NCBI GenBank assembly: GCA_937951485.1
Contig: CALEDJ010000015.1
Location: 1-64,000, forward strand
Length of the DNA: 64,000 nucleotides
Direction: 5' to 3'
Origin: an uncultured bacterium
GTDB taxonomy: Bacteria; Hydrogenedentota; Hydrogenedentia; Hydrogenedentales; CAILVY01
The number at the start of each line of letters is the position of its first letter. The first letter of the stretch is position 1. The notes beneath the pieces were generated by a model, which ran no database searches, was not told the DNA's origin, and worked only from the letters and a program-made list of their open reading frames with translations. This document shows, one piece after another, positions 34,784 to 44,151 of this stretch. The position numbers and the translations under genes are program-made.

Positions 34784-35835
34784 ACACCACCATGCTGAAA
34801 GCCGGAAGCCGGTTGGAGCGGATATTGCGCTCGGGGCGCCCCGTCGTCACCGCAGAATTAGGGCCGCCCAAGAGCGCTGACACGGATCTCATCCGCAGAA
34901 AGGCCGGATACCTGCGGGGCGTGGTTGATGCCGCCAATATCACGGACAACCAGACTGCAATCGTGCGCATGTCGTCCATTGGGGCCGCTCTGATCGCGAT
35001 GCAGGAGGGCCTCGAACCGGTCATCCAGATCACATGCCGTGACCGCAACCGCTTGGCCGTTCAGAGCGACGTCTTGGGGGCCTATGCCCTGGGTATTCGC
35101 AATGTCCTGTGCCTGACCGGCGACCACCAGAAATTCGGCAACCATCCTGCGGCGAAAAATGTGTTCGACATGGACTCCATCCAGCTGGTGGCCATGCTGA
35201 GAGCCATGCGGGATGAAAAAGTCTTTGCCTGCGGCGATGAAATCCGCAACTCGAAAAAGGCGCCCGTCGTCGAGCCAAGAATGTTCATCGGCGCTGCCGC
35301 CAATCCCTTTGGCGATCCCTTCCCCTTCCGGGTCGCGCGCCTGGCCAAAAAGGTCAATGCCGGGGCCGATTTCATTCAGACGCAGTGCATTTACGACATG
35401 AAACGGTTCCGGCAGTGGATGCAGCAGGTGTGTGACCGGGGACTCCATGAAAGGGTTTACATTCTGGCCGGCATCACTCCCCTGAAGTCACTGCGAATGG
35501 CGGAGCACATGCGCGACAATGTCGCGGGGTTGACCGTGCCCGAAGAGATCATTGAACGACTGCGCGGCGCGGAAAATGCCGCCGAGGAAGGCGAGCGAAT
35601 CGCCGTCGAGCAGATTCAGGAATTGCTCCAGATTCCAGGTGTGCACGGCGTGCATATCATGGCGATTGAAAGCGAACACATAGTACCCGATCTGCTGAAG
35701 AAAGCGGGGCTGTTGCCGCGCCCGGTCGTGGCAGACCCTTTGCATGACGCAGTGACGTCCGGCCCCGAAATGCTGCGCGATTCCGTAAGCGGCGTTGCGG
35801 AGAATCGCAACCGGGCCGCGCAACCCGTCGGATAA
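34780..35835 (+). CDS. metF: 5,10-methylenetetrahydrofolate reductase
   Basis: 351 residues. TIM-barrel flavoprotein: VTAELGPPK (start strand), AANITDN, LCLTGDHQKFGNHP, GADFIQTQCIYD and LAGITPLKS are MetF motifs. It reduces methylene-THF to methyl-THF, the last methyl-branch step before AcsE. Encoded together with MetV and HdrABC-MvhD, so the reductant is probably delivered through that complex. The enhancer dyads of the next unit lie inside the last 25 codons of this gene. Confidence 0.94.
   Translation: MNTTMLKAGSRLERILRSGRPVVTAELGPPKSADTDLIRRKAGYLRGVVDAANITDNQTAIVRMSSIGAALIAMQEGLEPVIQITCRDRNRLAVQSDVLGAYALGIRNVLCLTGDHQKFGNHPAAKNVFDMDSIQLVAMLRAMRDEKVFACGDEIRNSKKAPVVEPRMFIGAAANPFGDPFPFRVARLAKKVNAGADFIQTQCIYDMKRFRQWMQQVCDRGLHERVYILAGITPLKSLRMAEHMRDNVAGLTVPEEIIERLRGAENAAEEGERIAVEQIQELLQIPGVHGVHIMAIESEHIVPDLLKKAGLLPRPVVADPLHDAVTSGPEMLRDSVSGVAENRNRAAQPVG
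35773..35810. promoter_or_regulatory. Paired enhancer-like dyads upstream of the PRC-barrel/formate dehydrogenase unit
   Basis: CTGCGC-GATT-CCGTAA (35773-35788) and TTGCGG-AGAA-TCGCAA (35795-35810) start 22 bp apart, within the 3' end of metF. They lie 106-143 bp upstream of the sigma54 promoter at 35916. Same motif and pairing as at the three other promoters; the first half-site is the most diverged. Confidence 0.65.
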
Positions 35836-35913
35836 TCTGCGAAAGTTGTCTTGCAATAATGCGAATGTCAAAGATAGCCCATCCTCAGAACGCTGGACAA
35901 CCCCCTCCACACG

Positions 35914-35931
35914 GTGGCACATGATTTGCTC
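35914..35931 (+). promoter_or_regulatory. Sigma54 (-24/-12) promoter of the PRC-barrel/NADH/formate dehydrogenase unit
   Basis: TGGCACATGATTTGCT, the closest of the four to the full consensus, with GG at 35916-35917 and GC at 35928-35929. Start near 35941, 137 nt before the first ATG at 36078. Confidence 0.82.
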
Positions 35932-36077
35932 TTTATTCTTACAGATCGCAATGGACTCCTTTATATTGCGTTGTCTTCGGCACTTGACGCGCCATGTGGA
36001 CCACGCTCTGCTGGCGGATATGAATATATGAACAACGCCGGTATTGACTGCGATACCGATAAAGGGAGAATCAGGCC

Positions 36078-36770
36078 ATGGTTATCAGCATGAGATCATT
36101 GCTGGGGCACCGGGTTCGGTGCAGTGATGGATATGTGGCCAGGATTTCCGACCTCCATCTCTACAACGGGGATTGGCGAGCGCAGCAAGTGGTATTAAGC
36201 GTGCCGACCCAACCCTGGCGCAAGACAGTGGTGAAAACAGAGAAGTTCACCGCGATCGACTGGACGAAACAGAATTTCGCCATAGCGTGTACGCGAGGGG
36301 ATGTCGAGCGGGCCGACTGCATTGAGGACAATCCCCCCATTGATTGGATTGCCGAGCAGAACGCCCTCAATTTCAACGTATGCGCAACGCATTGGTCGCC
36401 TTGGTCCGCATTTCCGCAAGACGTTGTCCCAAATGTTTCCGATAAGGGTCCGCAACTGTACAGTCTGCGACACCTCTTGCGTTATTCCGTTCAAGGGCGT
36501 GACGGCCAGTTCATCGGGAAAGTTTTCGACTTCTGCATGGAACCGAAGGGCTGGGGGGTTTCGAGCATTACAGTTCGCGTGGCTGAGTCGGGAAGCATCA
36601 AGTGTATTGCCCTGGACATCGGCAACGTATCGTCTGTGGATTTTGAGCGCCGCGTCATCGCGCTCAATTTGAACAAGGAGGCCGTGGTCAAGGCGGAGTC
36701 TTTCACGACCTTCCATGAAAGCGGCGTGCGTGCGTTCGCAAGCAGGGTGTGTGCGCGTCTGACCGGCTGA
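36078..36770 (+). CDS. Double PRC-barrel domain protein
   Basis: 230 residues. Two related beta-barrel units: LLGHRVRCSDGYVARISDLHL (from 7) and LLRYSVQGRDGQFIGKVFDF (from 136), each followed by W-rich strands, as in PRC-barrel proteins of the photosynthetic-reaction-centre H-subunit/RimM fold. No membrane helix or metal motif is seen. First gene behind the sigma54 promoter that also serves the formate dehydrogenase genes, so it may be an assembly or scaffold protein for that enzyme or a fine-tuning factor. Its role is not known. Confidence 0.75.
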   Translation: MVISMRSLLGHRVRCSDGYVARISDLHLYNGDWRAQQVVLSVPTQPWRKTVVKTEKFTAIDWTKQNFAIACTRGDVERADCIEDNPPIDWIAEQNALNFNVCATHWSPWSAFPQDVVPNVSDKGPQLYSLRHLLRYSVQGRDGQFIGKVFDFCMEPKGWGVSSITVRVAESGSIKCIALDIGNVSSVDFERRVIALNLNKEAVVKAESFTTFHESGVRAFASRVCARLTG

Positions 36771-36881
36771 TTGCACAACGTCGCGCGAGGCAATGCGGGT
36801 TGATAAGAGAGCGGCAACGCCTGGGGCGCTTCATGCCGCGAGACACGCGCGCCGAGGCAATACCAATAAGGAGAACAACCA

Positions 36882-37394
36882 ATGGCCGTAGCGCTGGAGA
36901 TTGACCTTGCGCCGGTAGAGGAAATTCTGGAGAAGAGCGCGGCGTCGCGGAACGGGGATGACGAGGAGTTCTGTTCCGGGGACATCATCTCCATCCTGCA
37001 GGAGATACAGCGGATTTACGGTTATCTCCCGTTTGAGGCGCTACGGCGGGTCAGTCAGCGCACCGGCGTACCCGAGAGCCGCATCCAGGGAGTGGTGACA
37101 TTCTATGCCCAGTTCCATCGAGAGCCGCGCGGCCGCCACAGGCTGACCCTTTGCTGCGGCACCTCGTGCCACGTGCGGGGCGGCAACAAACTGTTGGATG
37201 CCGTCAAGAAAGTGCTTGACCTCGAACCCGGCAGCACGTCGGCGGATTCCCAAGTTACATTGGAGACGGCCGCGTGCCTCGGCGCCTGTGCGCTGTCGCC
37301 GGTCATGGTCATCAACGGCAAGTACTATGGCAAGTTGACCCCGCGCAAGGGCGAGCGACTCGTACGGATGATGGCGCGGGAAGAACAGACATGA
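36882..37394 (+). CDS. NuoE-like [2Fe-2S] subunit of the formate dehydrogenase complex
   Basis: 170 residues; AAGGAG upstream of ATG. Thioredoxin-like [2Fe-2S] domain with ligands in CCGTSCHVRGG and CLGACALSP, preceded by ISILQEIQRIYGYLP and VVTFYAQFHREPRG. Second NuoE in the window; similar in plan to 18346-18846 but clearly a different gene. Overlaps the NuoF-GltD fusion gene by ATGA. Confidence 0.92.
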   Translation: MAVALEIDLAPVEEILEKSAASRNGDDEEFCSGDIISILQEIQRIYGYLPFEALRRVSQRTGVPESRIQGVVTFYAQFHREPRGRHRLTLCCGTSCHVRGGNKLLDAVKKVLDLEPGSTSADSQVTLETAACLGACALSPVMVINGKYYGKLTPRKGERLVRMMAREEQT

Positions 37395-40300
37395 AAAGAC
37401 TGGGCACCGTCGCCGAATTGCATGCCTGGAGAGAACGCATCCGCGCCAATGTAAGGAAGGGGGGTCACACCATCGCGGTATGCGGCACCGGATGCGATGC
37501 GGTGGGAGCCTCGGAAGTGGCGGAGGCCCTCGATCGGGCGATTGCACAACGGGGGCTGGAGCGGTCAGTCCTGGTGAAGCGCACCGGCTGTCATGGCTTT
37601 TGTGAACAAGGGCCGATCGTGGTGGTGCGTCCCGGCGACATCTTCTATGCGCGGGTCGAGCCTGCGGATGCCGCGGAAATTGTGGACAAGAGCGTGGCGG
37701 GGGGGGAAATCATTGAACGCCTGTTGTACAAGGACCCTGTCACCGGGGAACGGGTGATACGGGAACAGGACATTCCTTTTTATGCCCGGCAGACCCGCGT
37801 GCTGCTGCGCGACAACAGTCGCATGGACCCGCTCTCGCTGGAGGACTACGTCGCGAACGACGGGTATGCGGCGCTCGCCAAAGCGCTGAGCGAAATGACG
37901 CCCGACCAGGTCATTGACGAAATCCTTGAGTCTGGGCTGAGGGGGCGCGGCGGCGCCGGATTTCCGACGGGCGTGAAATGGCGCTTTTGCCGGGAAGCGC
38001 CGGGCGAATGCAAAGTGATCGTGTGCAATGCCGACGAGGGCGACCCGGGCGCGTTCATGGACCGCAGCCTCCTGGAAGGCGCGCCGCATGCAATTCTCGA
38101 GGGCATGTGCATCGCGGCCTATGCGATTGGGGCGCGCCGGGGCTTCGTTTATGTCCGGGCCGAATACCCCCTCGCCGTGCGCCACACGCGCATCGCCATC
38201 GAGCAGGCGCAACAGGCGGGATTGCTGGGCGACAGGATTCTGGGGACCGGTTTTCGGCTTCATCTCAGTGTGCGCGAAGGCGCCGGCGCTTTCGTGTGCG
38301 GCGAAGAAACAGCGCTGATCGCTTCCCTCGAGGGGCGGCGCGGCACGCCGAGGACCCGGCCCCCCTTTCCCGCGCGCCAGGGATACCGGGGGCAACCGAC
38401 GACCATCAATAACGTCGAGACACTGGCCAATGTCCCGCTGATCCTGCGACATGGGAAGGACTGGTACCGTTCCATCGGGACCGACGCCAGCAAGGGCACC
38501 AAGATATTCGCCCTCGCGGGCAAAGTGAACAACACCGGCCTGGTCGAAGCGCCGATGGGCGCGACCCTGAGACAGATCATTTTCGATATCGGCGGGGGCA
38601 TCCCCCGGAAGCGCCGCGTCAAAGCGGTCCAGATGGGCGGTCCCTCGGGTGGCTGTGTGCCGGCCCAATTCCTGGATCTGCCGATTGACTACGAATCCAT
38701 GAAGGAGATTGGGGCTATCATGGGGTCCGGCGGCCTCATCGTCATGGATGAATTGACGTGCATCGTTGACATCGCCCGGTTCTTCATGGAGTTCGTGCAA
38801 AACGAGTCCTGCGGAAAATGTGTACCGTGTCGCATCGGCACCCGCCATCTCCTTGACCTGTTGACCCGCATCTGCGAAGGTCAGGGCCAGGAGGGCGACA
38901 TCGAGCGGCTCGAAGAACTCGCCCGGCTGGTCAAGGCGGGTTCGCTGTGCGGGCTGGGGCAGACCGCACCGAATCCGGTGCTCTCAACGCTGCGCTATTT
39001 CCGCGAAGAGTATGAGGAACACATCCGGCAACGGCATTGCCGGGCTGCGGCCTGCGAAGCCCTGGTCGAAACGCCATGCAGTCACGCGTGCCCCGCCGGT
39101 GTGAATGTCCCCCATTACATCGGACTCATCGCGGAGGGAAGAGAAAACGATGCCGTAAACGTGGTGCGGCGCCGGAATCCCTTTGTGTCGGTGTGCGGGC
39201 GGGTATGCGATGCGCCCTGTGAAACGCGCTGCCGCCGCGTTGATCTGGACGAGCCGCTGGCCATCCGGGCGCTCAAGCGTTATGCCGGCGACCACAATGA
39301 CAACGGAAGAGCGACACTCACGCGTCCGGTTTCGGGGAAAGCGGAAGTGGCCATTATCGGCAGCGGTCCCGCAGGACTGGCATGCGCCTATTTTCTGGCG
39401 CTGCTGCAGCGGTGCTCAACGGTTTTCGAGGCGCTGCCGATTCCCGGGGGCATGCTGGCCGTGGGCATTCCCGAGTTCCGCCTTCCCAAGGCAGCACTTC
39501 AGGCCGACATTGATTTCATCCTGTCGCACGGCGTGGACCTGCGTACCAACACGCGCATCGGCAAAGCCGACGCGCTTCTGAGCCAAGGCTATCGCGCCGT
39601 GTTTGTCGCCACGGGGGCTCAGACCGGCCAGCCATTGAACATTGAAGGGGAGCGGAGCGCGGGGGTGATTGATGCATTGAGCCTGCTGCGGCGCCGCGCG
39701 CTGGGCGAACCGTGTCATTGCGGGAAGATCGTGGCGGTGGTTGGTGGCGGCAACGCGGCGGTGGACGCTGCGCGGTCGGCGCTGCGTCTGGGTGCCGAAA
39801 CGGTTTACATCCTGTATCGTCGGACGCGGGAGGAAATGCCCGCCTATGAGGAGGAAGTGGAGGCCGGACTTGCGGAAGGACTGGAACTGATGGAACTGGT
39901 GGCGCCGAAGCGCATCCATACAGCAGACGGCAGGGTGTCAGGGATCGAACTGATCAAGATGCGCCTCGGAGAGGCGGACTCCGGCGGACGCCGCCGCCCC
40001 ATCCCTGTCGAAGGCAGTGAATTCGTGCTGCCATGCGACATGGTGGTTCCCGCCATCGGTCAACAGCCGTCCCTGGAGCCGGTGAATCACCTGGTTGAAC
40101 GGACTGCTTCGGGGGCGGTGCGCGTGGACGCCCGCACATGCGTGACATCCGTGGCGCGGATCTTCGCCGGAGGCGATTGCATTTCCGGCGGCGGCACCGT
40201 CATCGAAGCCATCGCGGCGGGACAAAGGACGGCCGTGGCGATAGACCGCCTGCTGGGCGGGTCGGGAGTGCTGCCCGAAAACACCGGCGGCAGCCTGTGG

Positions 40301-40495
40301 CGCCCCGCCGCCGAACAAATGGCCGCCGCGTCCTCTCGCTGCAAAGAAGACATGCTTCCGGTCGAACACCGCCGGAACGGATTCGCGGAGGTGGTCGCCG
40401 GCCTGGGACCGCTGCATGCGCGGCAGGAAGCGCAACGCTGCATGCGTTGCGACCTGGAAAGAAGGCACCGGCGCCCCGTGAAACAGGAAAGGTAG
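37391..40495 (+). CDS. NuoF fused to a GltD/NfnB-type NAD(P)H oxidoreductase
   Basis: 1,034 residues. Order: thioredoxin-like [2Fe-2S] domain (VCGTGCDAVGA, GCHGFC), NADH/FMN domain (GRGGAGFPTG near 185, CNADEGDPGAF), [4Fe-4S] site SCGKCVPCRIG near 473, then from about 560 a whole GltD/NfnB module: CSHACPAGVN, CGRVCDAPCETRC, FAD motif IIGSGPAGLACA near 653, second nucleotide site VVGGGNAAVDAA near 780, and a closing CMRCD. It resembles the beta subunit of NADP-dependent formate dehydrogenases of acetogens, with separate sites for two pyridine nucleotides. Partner of the formate dehydrogenase encoded 4 bp downstream. Confidence 0.93.
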   Translation: MKRLGTVAELHAWRERIRANVRKGGHTIAVCGTGCDAVGASEVAEALDRAIAQRGLERSVLVKRTGCHGFCEQGPIVVVRPGDIFYARVEPADAAEIVDKSVAGGEIIERLLYKDPVTGERVIREQDIPFYARQTRVLLRDNSRMDPLSLEDYVANDGYAALAKALSEMTPDQVIDEILESGLRGRGGAGFPTGVKWRFCREAPGECKVIVCNADEGDPGAFMDRSLLEGAPHAILEGMCIAAYAIGARRGFVYVRAEYPLAVRHTRIAIEQAQQAGLLGDRILGTGFRLHLSVREGAGAFVCGEETALIASLEGRRGTPRTRPPFPARQGYRGQPTTINNVETLANVPLILRHGKDWYRSIGTDASKGTKIFALAGKVNNTGLVEAPMGATLRQIIFDIGGGIPRKRRVKAVQMGGPSGGCVPAQFLDLPIDYESMKEIGAIMGSGGLIVMDELTCIVDIARFFMEFVQNESCGKCVPCRIGTRHLLDLLTRICEGQGQEGDIERLEELARLVKAGSLCGLGQTAPNPVLSTLRYFREEYEEHIRQRHCRAAACEALVETPCSHACPAGVNVPHYIGLIAEGRENDAVNVVRRRNPFVSVCGRVCDAPCETRCRRVDLDEPLAIRALKRYAGDHNDNGRATLTRPVSGKAEVAIIGSGPAGLACAYFLALLQRCSTVFEALPIPGGMLAVGIPEFRLPKAALQADIDFILSHGVDLRTNTRIGKADALLSQGYRAVFVATGAQTGQPLNIEGERSAGVIDALSLLRRRALGEPCHCGKIVAVVGGGNAAVDAARSALRLGAETVYILYRRTREEMPAYEEEVEAGLAEGLELMELVAPKRIHTADGRVSGIELIKMRLGEADSGGRRRPIPVEGSEFVLPCDMVVPAIGQQPSLEPVNHLVERTASGAVRVDARTCVTSVARIFAGGDCISGGGTVIEAIAAGQRTAVAIDRLLGGSGVLPENTGGSLWRPAAEQMAAASSRCKEDMLPVEHRRNGFAEVVAGLGPLHARQEAQRCMRCDLERRHRRPVKQER

Positions 40496-40498
40496 GGG

Positions 40499-43207
40499 AT
40501 GACCTCGTTTCCAATTCATATAGACGGCCGTGAGGTTGTCGCGCGGACGGGCGACACAGTGCTCGATGTGGCCCTGGCGCACGGCATCGCGATTCCGCAT
40601 CTCTGCTATGAGCCGAGGCTGACGGCGACGGCGGGGTGTCGCTTATGCGTGGTTGAACTTGCGGGGCGTCCAGGACTGCACACCGCCTGCACCTGTATCG
40701 TTGAGGAAGGCATGATTGTCCACGCCAATACGGAGGCGGTCCGGAAGGCGCGCAGGGGCATCCTAGAACTGCTGCTGAGCGAACACGATCTCCGCTGCAC
40801 CACATGCGACAAGGACGGCGACTGCCTGCTGCAGGACTATGCGTATGAGTACGGGGCAAACGAAGCCGCCTTCCCCAGGGTGGGGCTGTCGCCATACACA
40901 AGAAACTTCAGCACCGGCAATGTGGCGTTCCGATATGACCCTTCAAAATGCATCCGGTGCGAGCGGTGCGTGAAGGCCTGCGCCGAAATACAAGGGTGCC
41001 AGGCGCTGACGATGCAGGGGCGCGCGGGCAATGTGCGTGTCGCCGCCGGGCTTGATGTCGCGCTCTACGATTCCTCATGCGAGGCCTGCGGGCAATGCAT
41101 CAGTGTCTGTCCGGTGGGCGCGTTATACGAACGCAATGCGGTAGGCCGGGGCAAGGCAAAGGACTTCATCAAGACGCGCACCACCTGTCCCTACTGCGGG
41201 GTGGGCTGCCAATTGGACCTGAACGTGCATCGGAAGTCGGGGCGAATCGTGCGCGTGACGAGCGCCCCGGGCGTGACACCCAATGACGGCGCCCTGTGCG
41301 TGAAAGGGCGTTTCGGGATGGATTTCGTGGGCAGCCCCGAGCGTCTGAGCGTCCCGCTGATCAAGCAGAGCGGCGTTTTCCGGGAGGCTTCCTGGGATGA
41401 GGCGCTGGATCTGGCGGCATCCCGGTTCACGGCACTGAAGGAGCGCCACGGCCCGGACGCCCTGGCCTGTCTGAGTTCCGCCAAAACCACCAATGAAGAC
41501 AACTACATCATGCAGAAACTGGCCAGGGCCGTGTTTCAGACCAACAACATAGACCACTGCGCCCGGCTGTGTCATGCGTCCACGGTGGCTGGTCTGGCGC
41601 GCGCCTTCGGCAGCGGCGCCATGACCAACAGCATCGAGGAACTACGGCGTACGCCCCTGATTTTCGTCATTGGCTCCAACACCACGGAATGCCATCCGGT
41701 GATCGGCATCTTCATCCGGCAGGCGGTGATGTCGGGCAATACGACGCTGATCGTGGCGGACCCGCGGCGGATTCCCCTCGCCAGCATCGCCCACGTTCAT
41801 CTGCGGCATCGGCCGGGCACAGACGTCGCCCTTATCAACGCTTTTCTCAACGTAATCCTGGAGGAGGGTCTGGAAGACCGCGACTTCATTGCGCAGCATA
41901 CCGAGGGCTTCGATGCCATCCGCGGACGCATCGGATGGTACACGCCCGAACGCGTGGCTGCCATCACAGGGACGCCCGCGGACCAGATACGCCATGCGGC
42001 CCGGCTGTATGCCTCCGCGCCGGGGGCCGCGGTGGTCTATTCCATGGGGATCACACAGCACGTCACGGGAACCGACAACGTGCTTGCGCTGGCCAACCTG
42101 GCGATGGCGACAGGCAACGTCGGCAGGGAATGCACCGGCGTCAATCCATTGCGCGGCCAGAACAATGTGCAGGGCGCCTGCGATATGGGCGCGCTGCCCA
42201 ACATGTACCCCGGTTATCAGCCGGTCACGGACCCCGGTGCCCGGGAAAAGTTCGAGCACGCATGGCAAGTATCCCTTCCAGGCGCGCCCGGTCTGACCAT
42301 GATGGAAATGATCCGGGCCGCGCATGAAAGAACGCTCCGGGGCATGTACATCATGGGCGAAAACGGCATGCTCAGCGAACCGGACATCGGCCATGTGCGC
42401 GAAGGACTTGAATCGCTTGATTTTCTCGTCGTCCAGGACATCTTTCTTACGGAGACCGCCCAACTGGCCGACGTCGTGTTTCCCGCGGCCTGTTTCGCGG
42501 AAAGGGCGGGCAGCGTCACCAACACCGAACGCCGGGTGCAACGCCTCGCGCCTGCGGTTGCCCCGCCCGGACAAGCCCGCGAGGACTGGCGCATCTTGTG
42601 CGAGGTAGCCACGCGCATGGGATACGCGATGTCATACCCCAGCCATGAGGCAATCACCGATGAGATAGCGTCGCTCACGCCCATATACGGCGGCATCACC
42701 CATGACCGGCTGGGCGCGCCCGGACTGCAGTGGCCTTGTCCGACACGCGATCATCCCGGCACGAAATTCCTGCATGCCGGCGGGAACTTCACGCGCGGCA
42801 AGGGAAAGTTCCACCCCGTGGACTATCTCGACCCCGCCGAGCAGCCCGACGAGGCCTTCCCCTTCATTCTGACCACCGGAAGGATTCTCGAGCATTACCA
42901 TACGGGCAGCATGAGCCGGCGCTCGCTTGTGCTGGATGACCGGGTCCCACACGGATGTCTCGAGTTGCATCCGGAGGACGCCGCCGCGCTGAACATCGAA
43001 CACAACGAGCAGGTCCGGGTGGAATCGCGGCGCGGGCGGATTGAATTGCCCGCGAATATCACGGACCGCGTGCCGCGCGGCACCTTGTTTGTGGCCTGGC
43101 ATTTTGCGGAACACCCCGCCAATGCGCTGACCATCGCCGCGCTGGACCCCGTCGCCAAAATACCCGAGTATAAAGTCGCCGCCGCGCGCGTCTGCAAGTT
43201 GACATGA
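40499..43207 (+). CDS. fdhA: Formate dehydrogenase catalytic subunit with NuoG-like N-terminus
   Basis: 902 residues. N-terminal [2Fe-2S] domain (CYEPRL ... GCRLC ... C), His-Cys cluster region (CTTCDKDGDCLLQDYAY), two [4Fe-4S] motifs (CIRCERCVKAC, CEACGQCISVCP), then the molybdopterin domain opening with TTCPYCGVGCQL near 229. The catalytic position, C358 in DHCARLCHASTVAGL, is cysteine (TGT), not a UGA-coded selenocysteine. The C-terminal TTGRILEHYHTGSMSRRS is the formate dehydrogenase signature. It reduces CO2 to formate, the entry to the methyl branch, using W/Mo-bis-MGD. Encoded with its NADH-linked partner subunits and MobA. Confidence 0.94.
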   Translation: MTSFPIHIDGREVVARTGDTVLDVALAHGIAIPHLCYEPRLTATAGCRLCVVELAGRPGLHTACTCIVEEGMIVHANTEAVRKARRGILELLLSEHDLRCTTCDKDGDCLLQDYAYEYGANEAAFPRVGLSPYTRNFSTGNVAFRYDPSKCIRCERCVKACAEIQGCQALTMQGRAGNVRVAAGLDVALYDSSCEACGQCISVCPVGALYERNAVGRGKAKDFIKTRTTCPYCGVGCQLDLNVHRKSGRIVRVTSAPGVTPNDGALCVKGRFGMDFVGSPERLSVPLIKQSGVFREASWDEALDLAASRFTALKERHGPDALACLSSAKTTNEDNYIMQKLARAVFQTNNIDHCARLCHASTVAGLARAFGSGAMTNSIEELRRTPLIFVIGSNTTECHPVIGIFIRQAVMSGNTTLIVADPRRIPLASIAHVHLRHRPGTDVALINAFLNVILEEGLEDRDFIAQHTEGFDAIRGRIGWYTPERVAAITGTPADQIRHAARLYASAPGAAVVYSMGITQHVTGTDNVLALANLAMATGNVGRECTGVNPLRGQNNVQGACDMGALPNMYPGYQPVTDPGAREKFEHAWQVSLPGAPGLTMMEMIRAAHERTLRGMYIMGENGMLSEPDIGHVREGLESLDFLVVQDIFLTETAQLADVVFPAACFAERAGSVTNTERRVQRLAPAVAPPGQAREDWRILCEVATRMGYAMSYPSHEAITDEIASLTPIYGGITHDRLGAPGLQWPCPTRDHPGTKFLHAGGNFTRGKGKFHPVDYLDPAEQPDEAFPFILTTGRILEHYHTGSMSRRSLVLDDRVPHGCLELHPEDAAALNIEHNEQVRVESRRGRIELPANITDRVPRGTLFVAWHFAEHPANALTIAALDPVAKIPEYKVAAARVCKLT

Positions 43208-43884
43208 AATCATCCATCCAATCCATTCTGGGAGCGGGCGTCGTTTCAAGCGCCCCGGGCGATCCGGTCCGCCACATCGCCCCGATGCGCTTCCGCGCAA
43301 CGGCGGTGATCCTTGCCGGCGGCAACAGTTCGCGCATGGGGCGCGACAAGCGCTTTCTTCCCTTCGCCGGGCGCCCGCTTATTCAGATCATTGCCGCACA
43401 AGTACGACCGCATTTCGAGGAACTTGTGATTGCCGCAAACGATGGCTGTGCGGTCGCTGGCTGCGGGATACGTGTCGTGGCGGATGAAATCCCGGGATTG
43501 GGACCTATTGGGGGCATGGTGAGTTCCATGGCCGCATCGCACCATGACACCTGTTTCGTGCTCCCCTGCGACATGCCGCAGATTGACCTCGCGCTGATCG
43601 CGCGCCTTCTGGACAGCGCACGCCGGGGCGACTGCGCAATCCCGGTCTCCGCGGAAGGCAGGTATGAGCCGTTGTTTGCGGCCTATCGCAAGCGTGTGCT
43701 CCCATTCTTGCGGCGCGCCATCGCCTGCGGCGTGTACAAAGTCATGGACGCGCTCAGGGACTGCAAGATCGTGTCCGTGAACCTGCCAACCGCAGAGGGA
43801 CTGCAGAATCTGAACACCCTCGACGACTACCGGCGATGGCTCGATACCCAGCCTGCCGGCAATTCTTCCGGGGTGATATTCTAG
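43204..43884 (+). CDS. mobA: Molybdenum cofactor guanylyltransferase
   Basis: 226 residues; ATG overlaps the fdhA stop (ATGA), though the conserved part starts near residue 32 with VILAGGNSSRMGRDKRFLPF. GLGPIGGM, VLPCDMPQID and NLNTLDDY are further MobA hallmarks. It makes the guanine dinucleotide form of the Mo/W cofactor that formate dehydrogenase needs, which explains its place as last gene of this unit. Confidence 0.93.
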   Translation: MKSSIQSILGAGVVSSAPGDPVRHIAPMRFRATAVILAGGNSSRMGRDKRFLPFAGRPLIQIIAAQVRPHFEELVIAANDGCAVAGCGIRVVADEIPGLGPIGGMVSSMAASHHDTCFVLPCDMPQIDLALIARLLDSARRGDCAIPVSAEGRYEPLFAAYRKRVLPFLRRAIACGVYKVMDALRDCKIVSVNLPTAEGLQNLNTLDDYRRWLDTQPAGNSSGVIF

Positions 43885-43952
43885 CCAACTGAAGTTGAAG
43901 GCAGCCGACTATTCATGTTCCACCGCTGCACGCAGGAATCCTTTGGAAGAGC

Positions 43953-43980
43953 AGTGATTACTTTAATCGGCTGAAATGTT
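43953..43980. repeat. 28-bp dispersed repeat, copy B
   Basis: AGTGATTACTTTAATCGGCT plus GAAATGTT matches 9317-9344 at 24 of 28 positions. It lies in the 267-bp gap between mobA and the kinase gene, which otherwise holds an AT-rich -10-like TATAAT at 44121-44126 that may start kinase transcription. Confidence 0.6.
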
Positions 43981-44151
43981 ACCATGGTGGAAATATGTGT
44001 GAATCCTTGCAGGTCCCTGTAAAGCAGAGGCGATTAATTCCCCGCCAATTGCAGTTTCTAAGAGTCGGAGCCGCCCGATATGAACCCCTCATAACACTTT
44101 TTCCGAGACCGGGGTTAATCTATAATATATATATGATGGTGCTGCGGGCAA

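Noticed and set aside
41560-41582. Selenocysteine in formate dehydrogenase
   Set aside because: The catalytic codon is TGT (Cys358) and no in-frame TGA occurs, so no SECIS-like element is needed.
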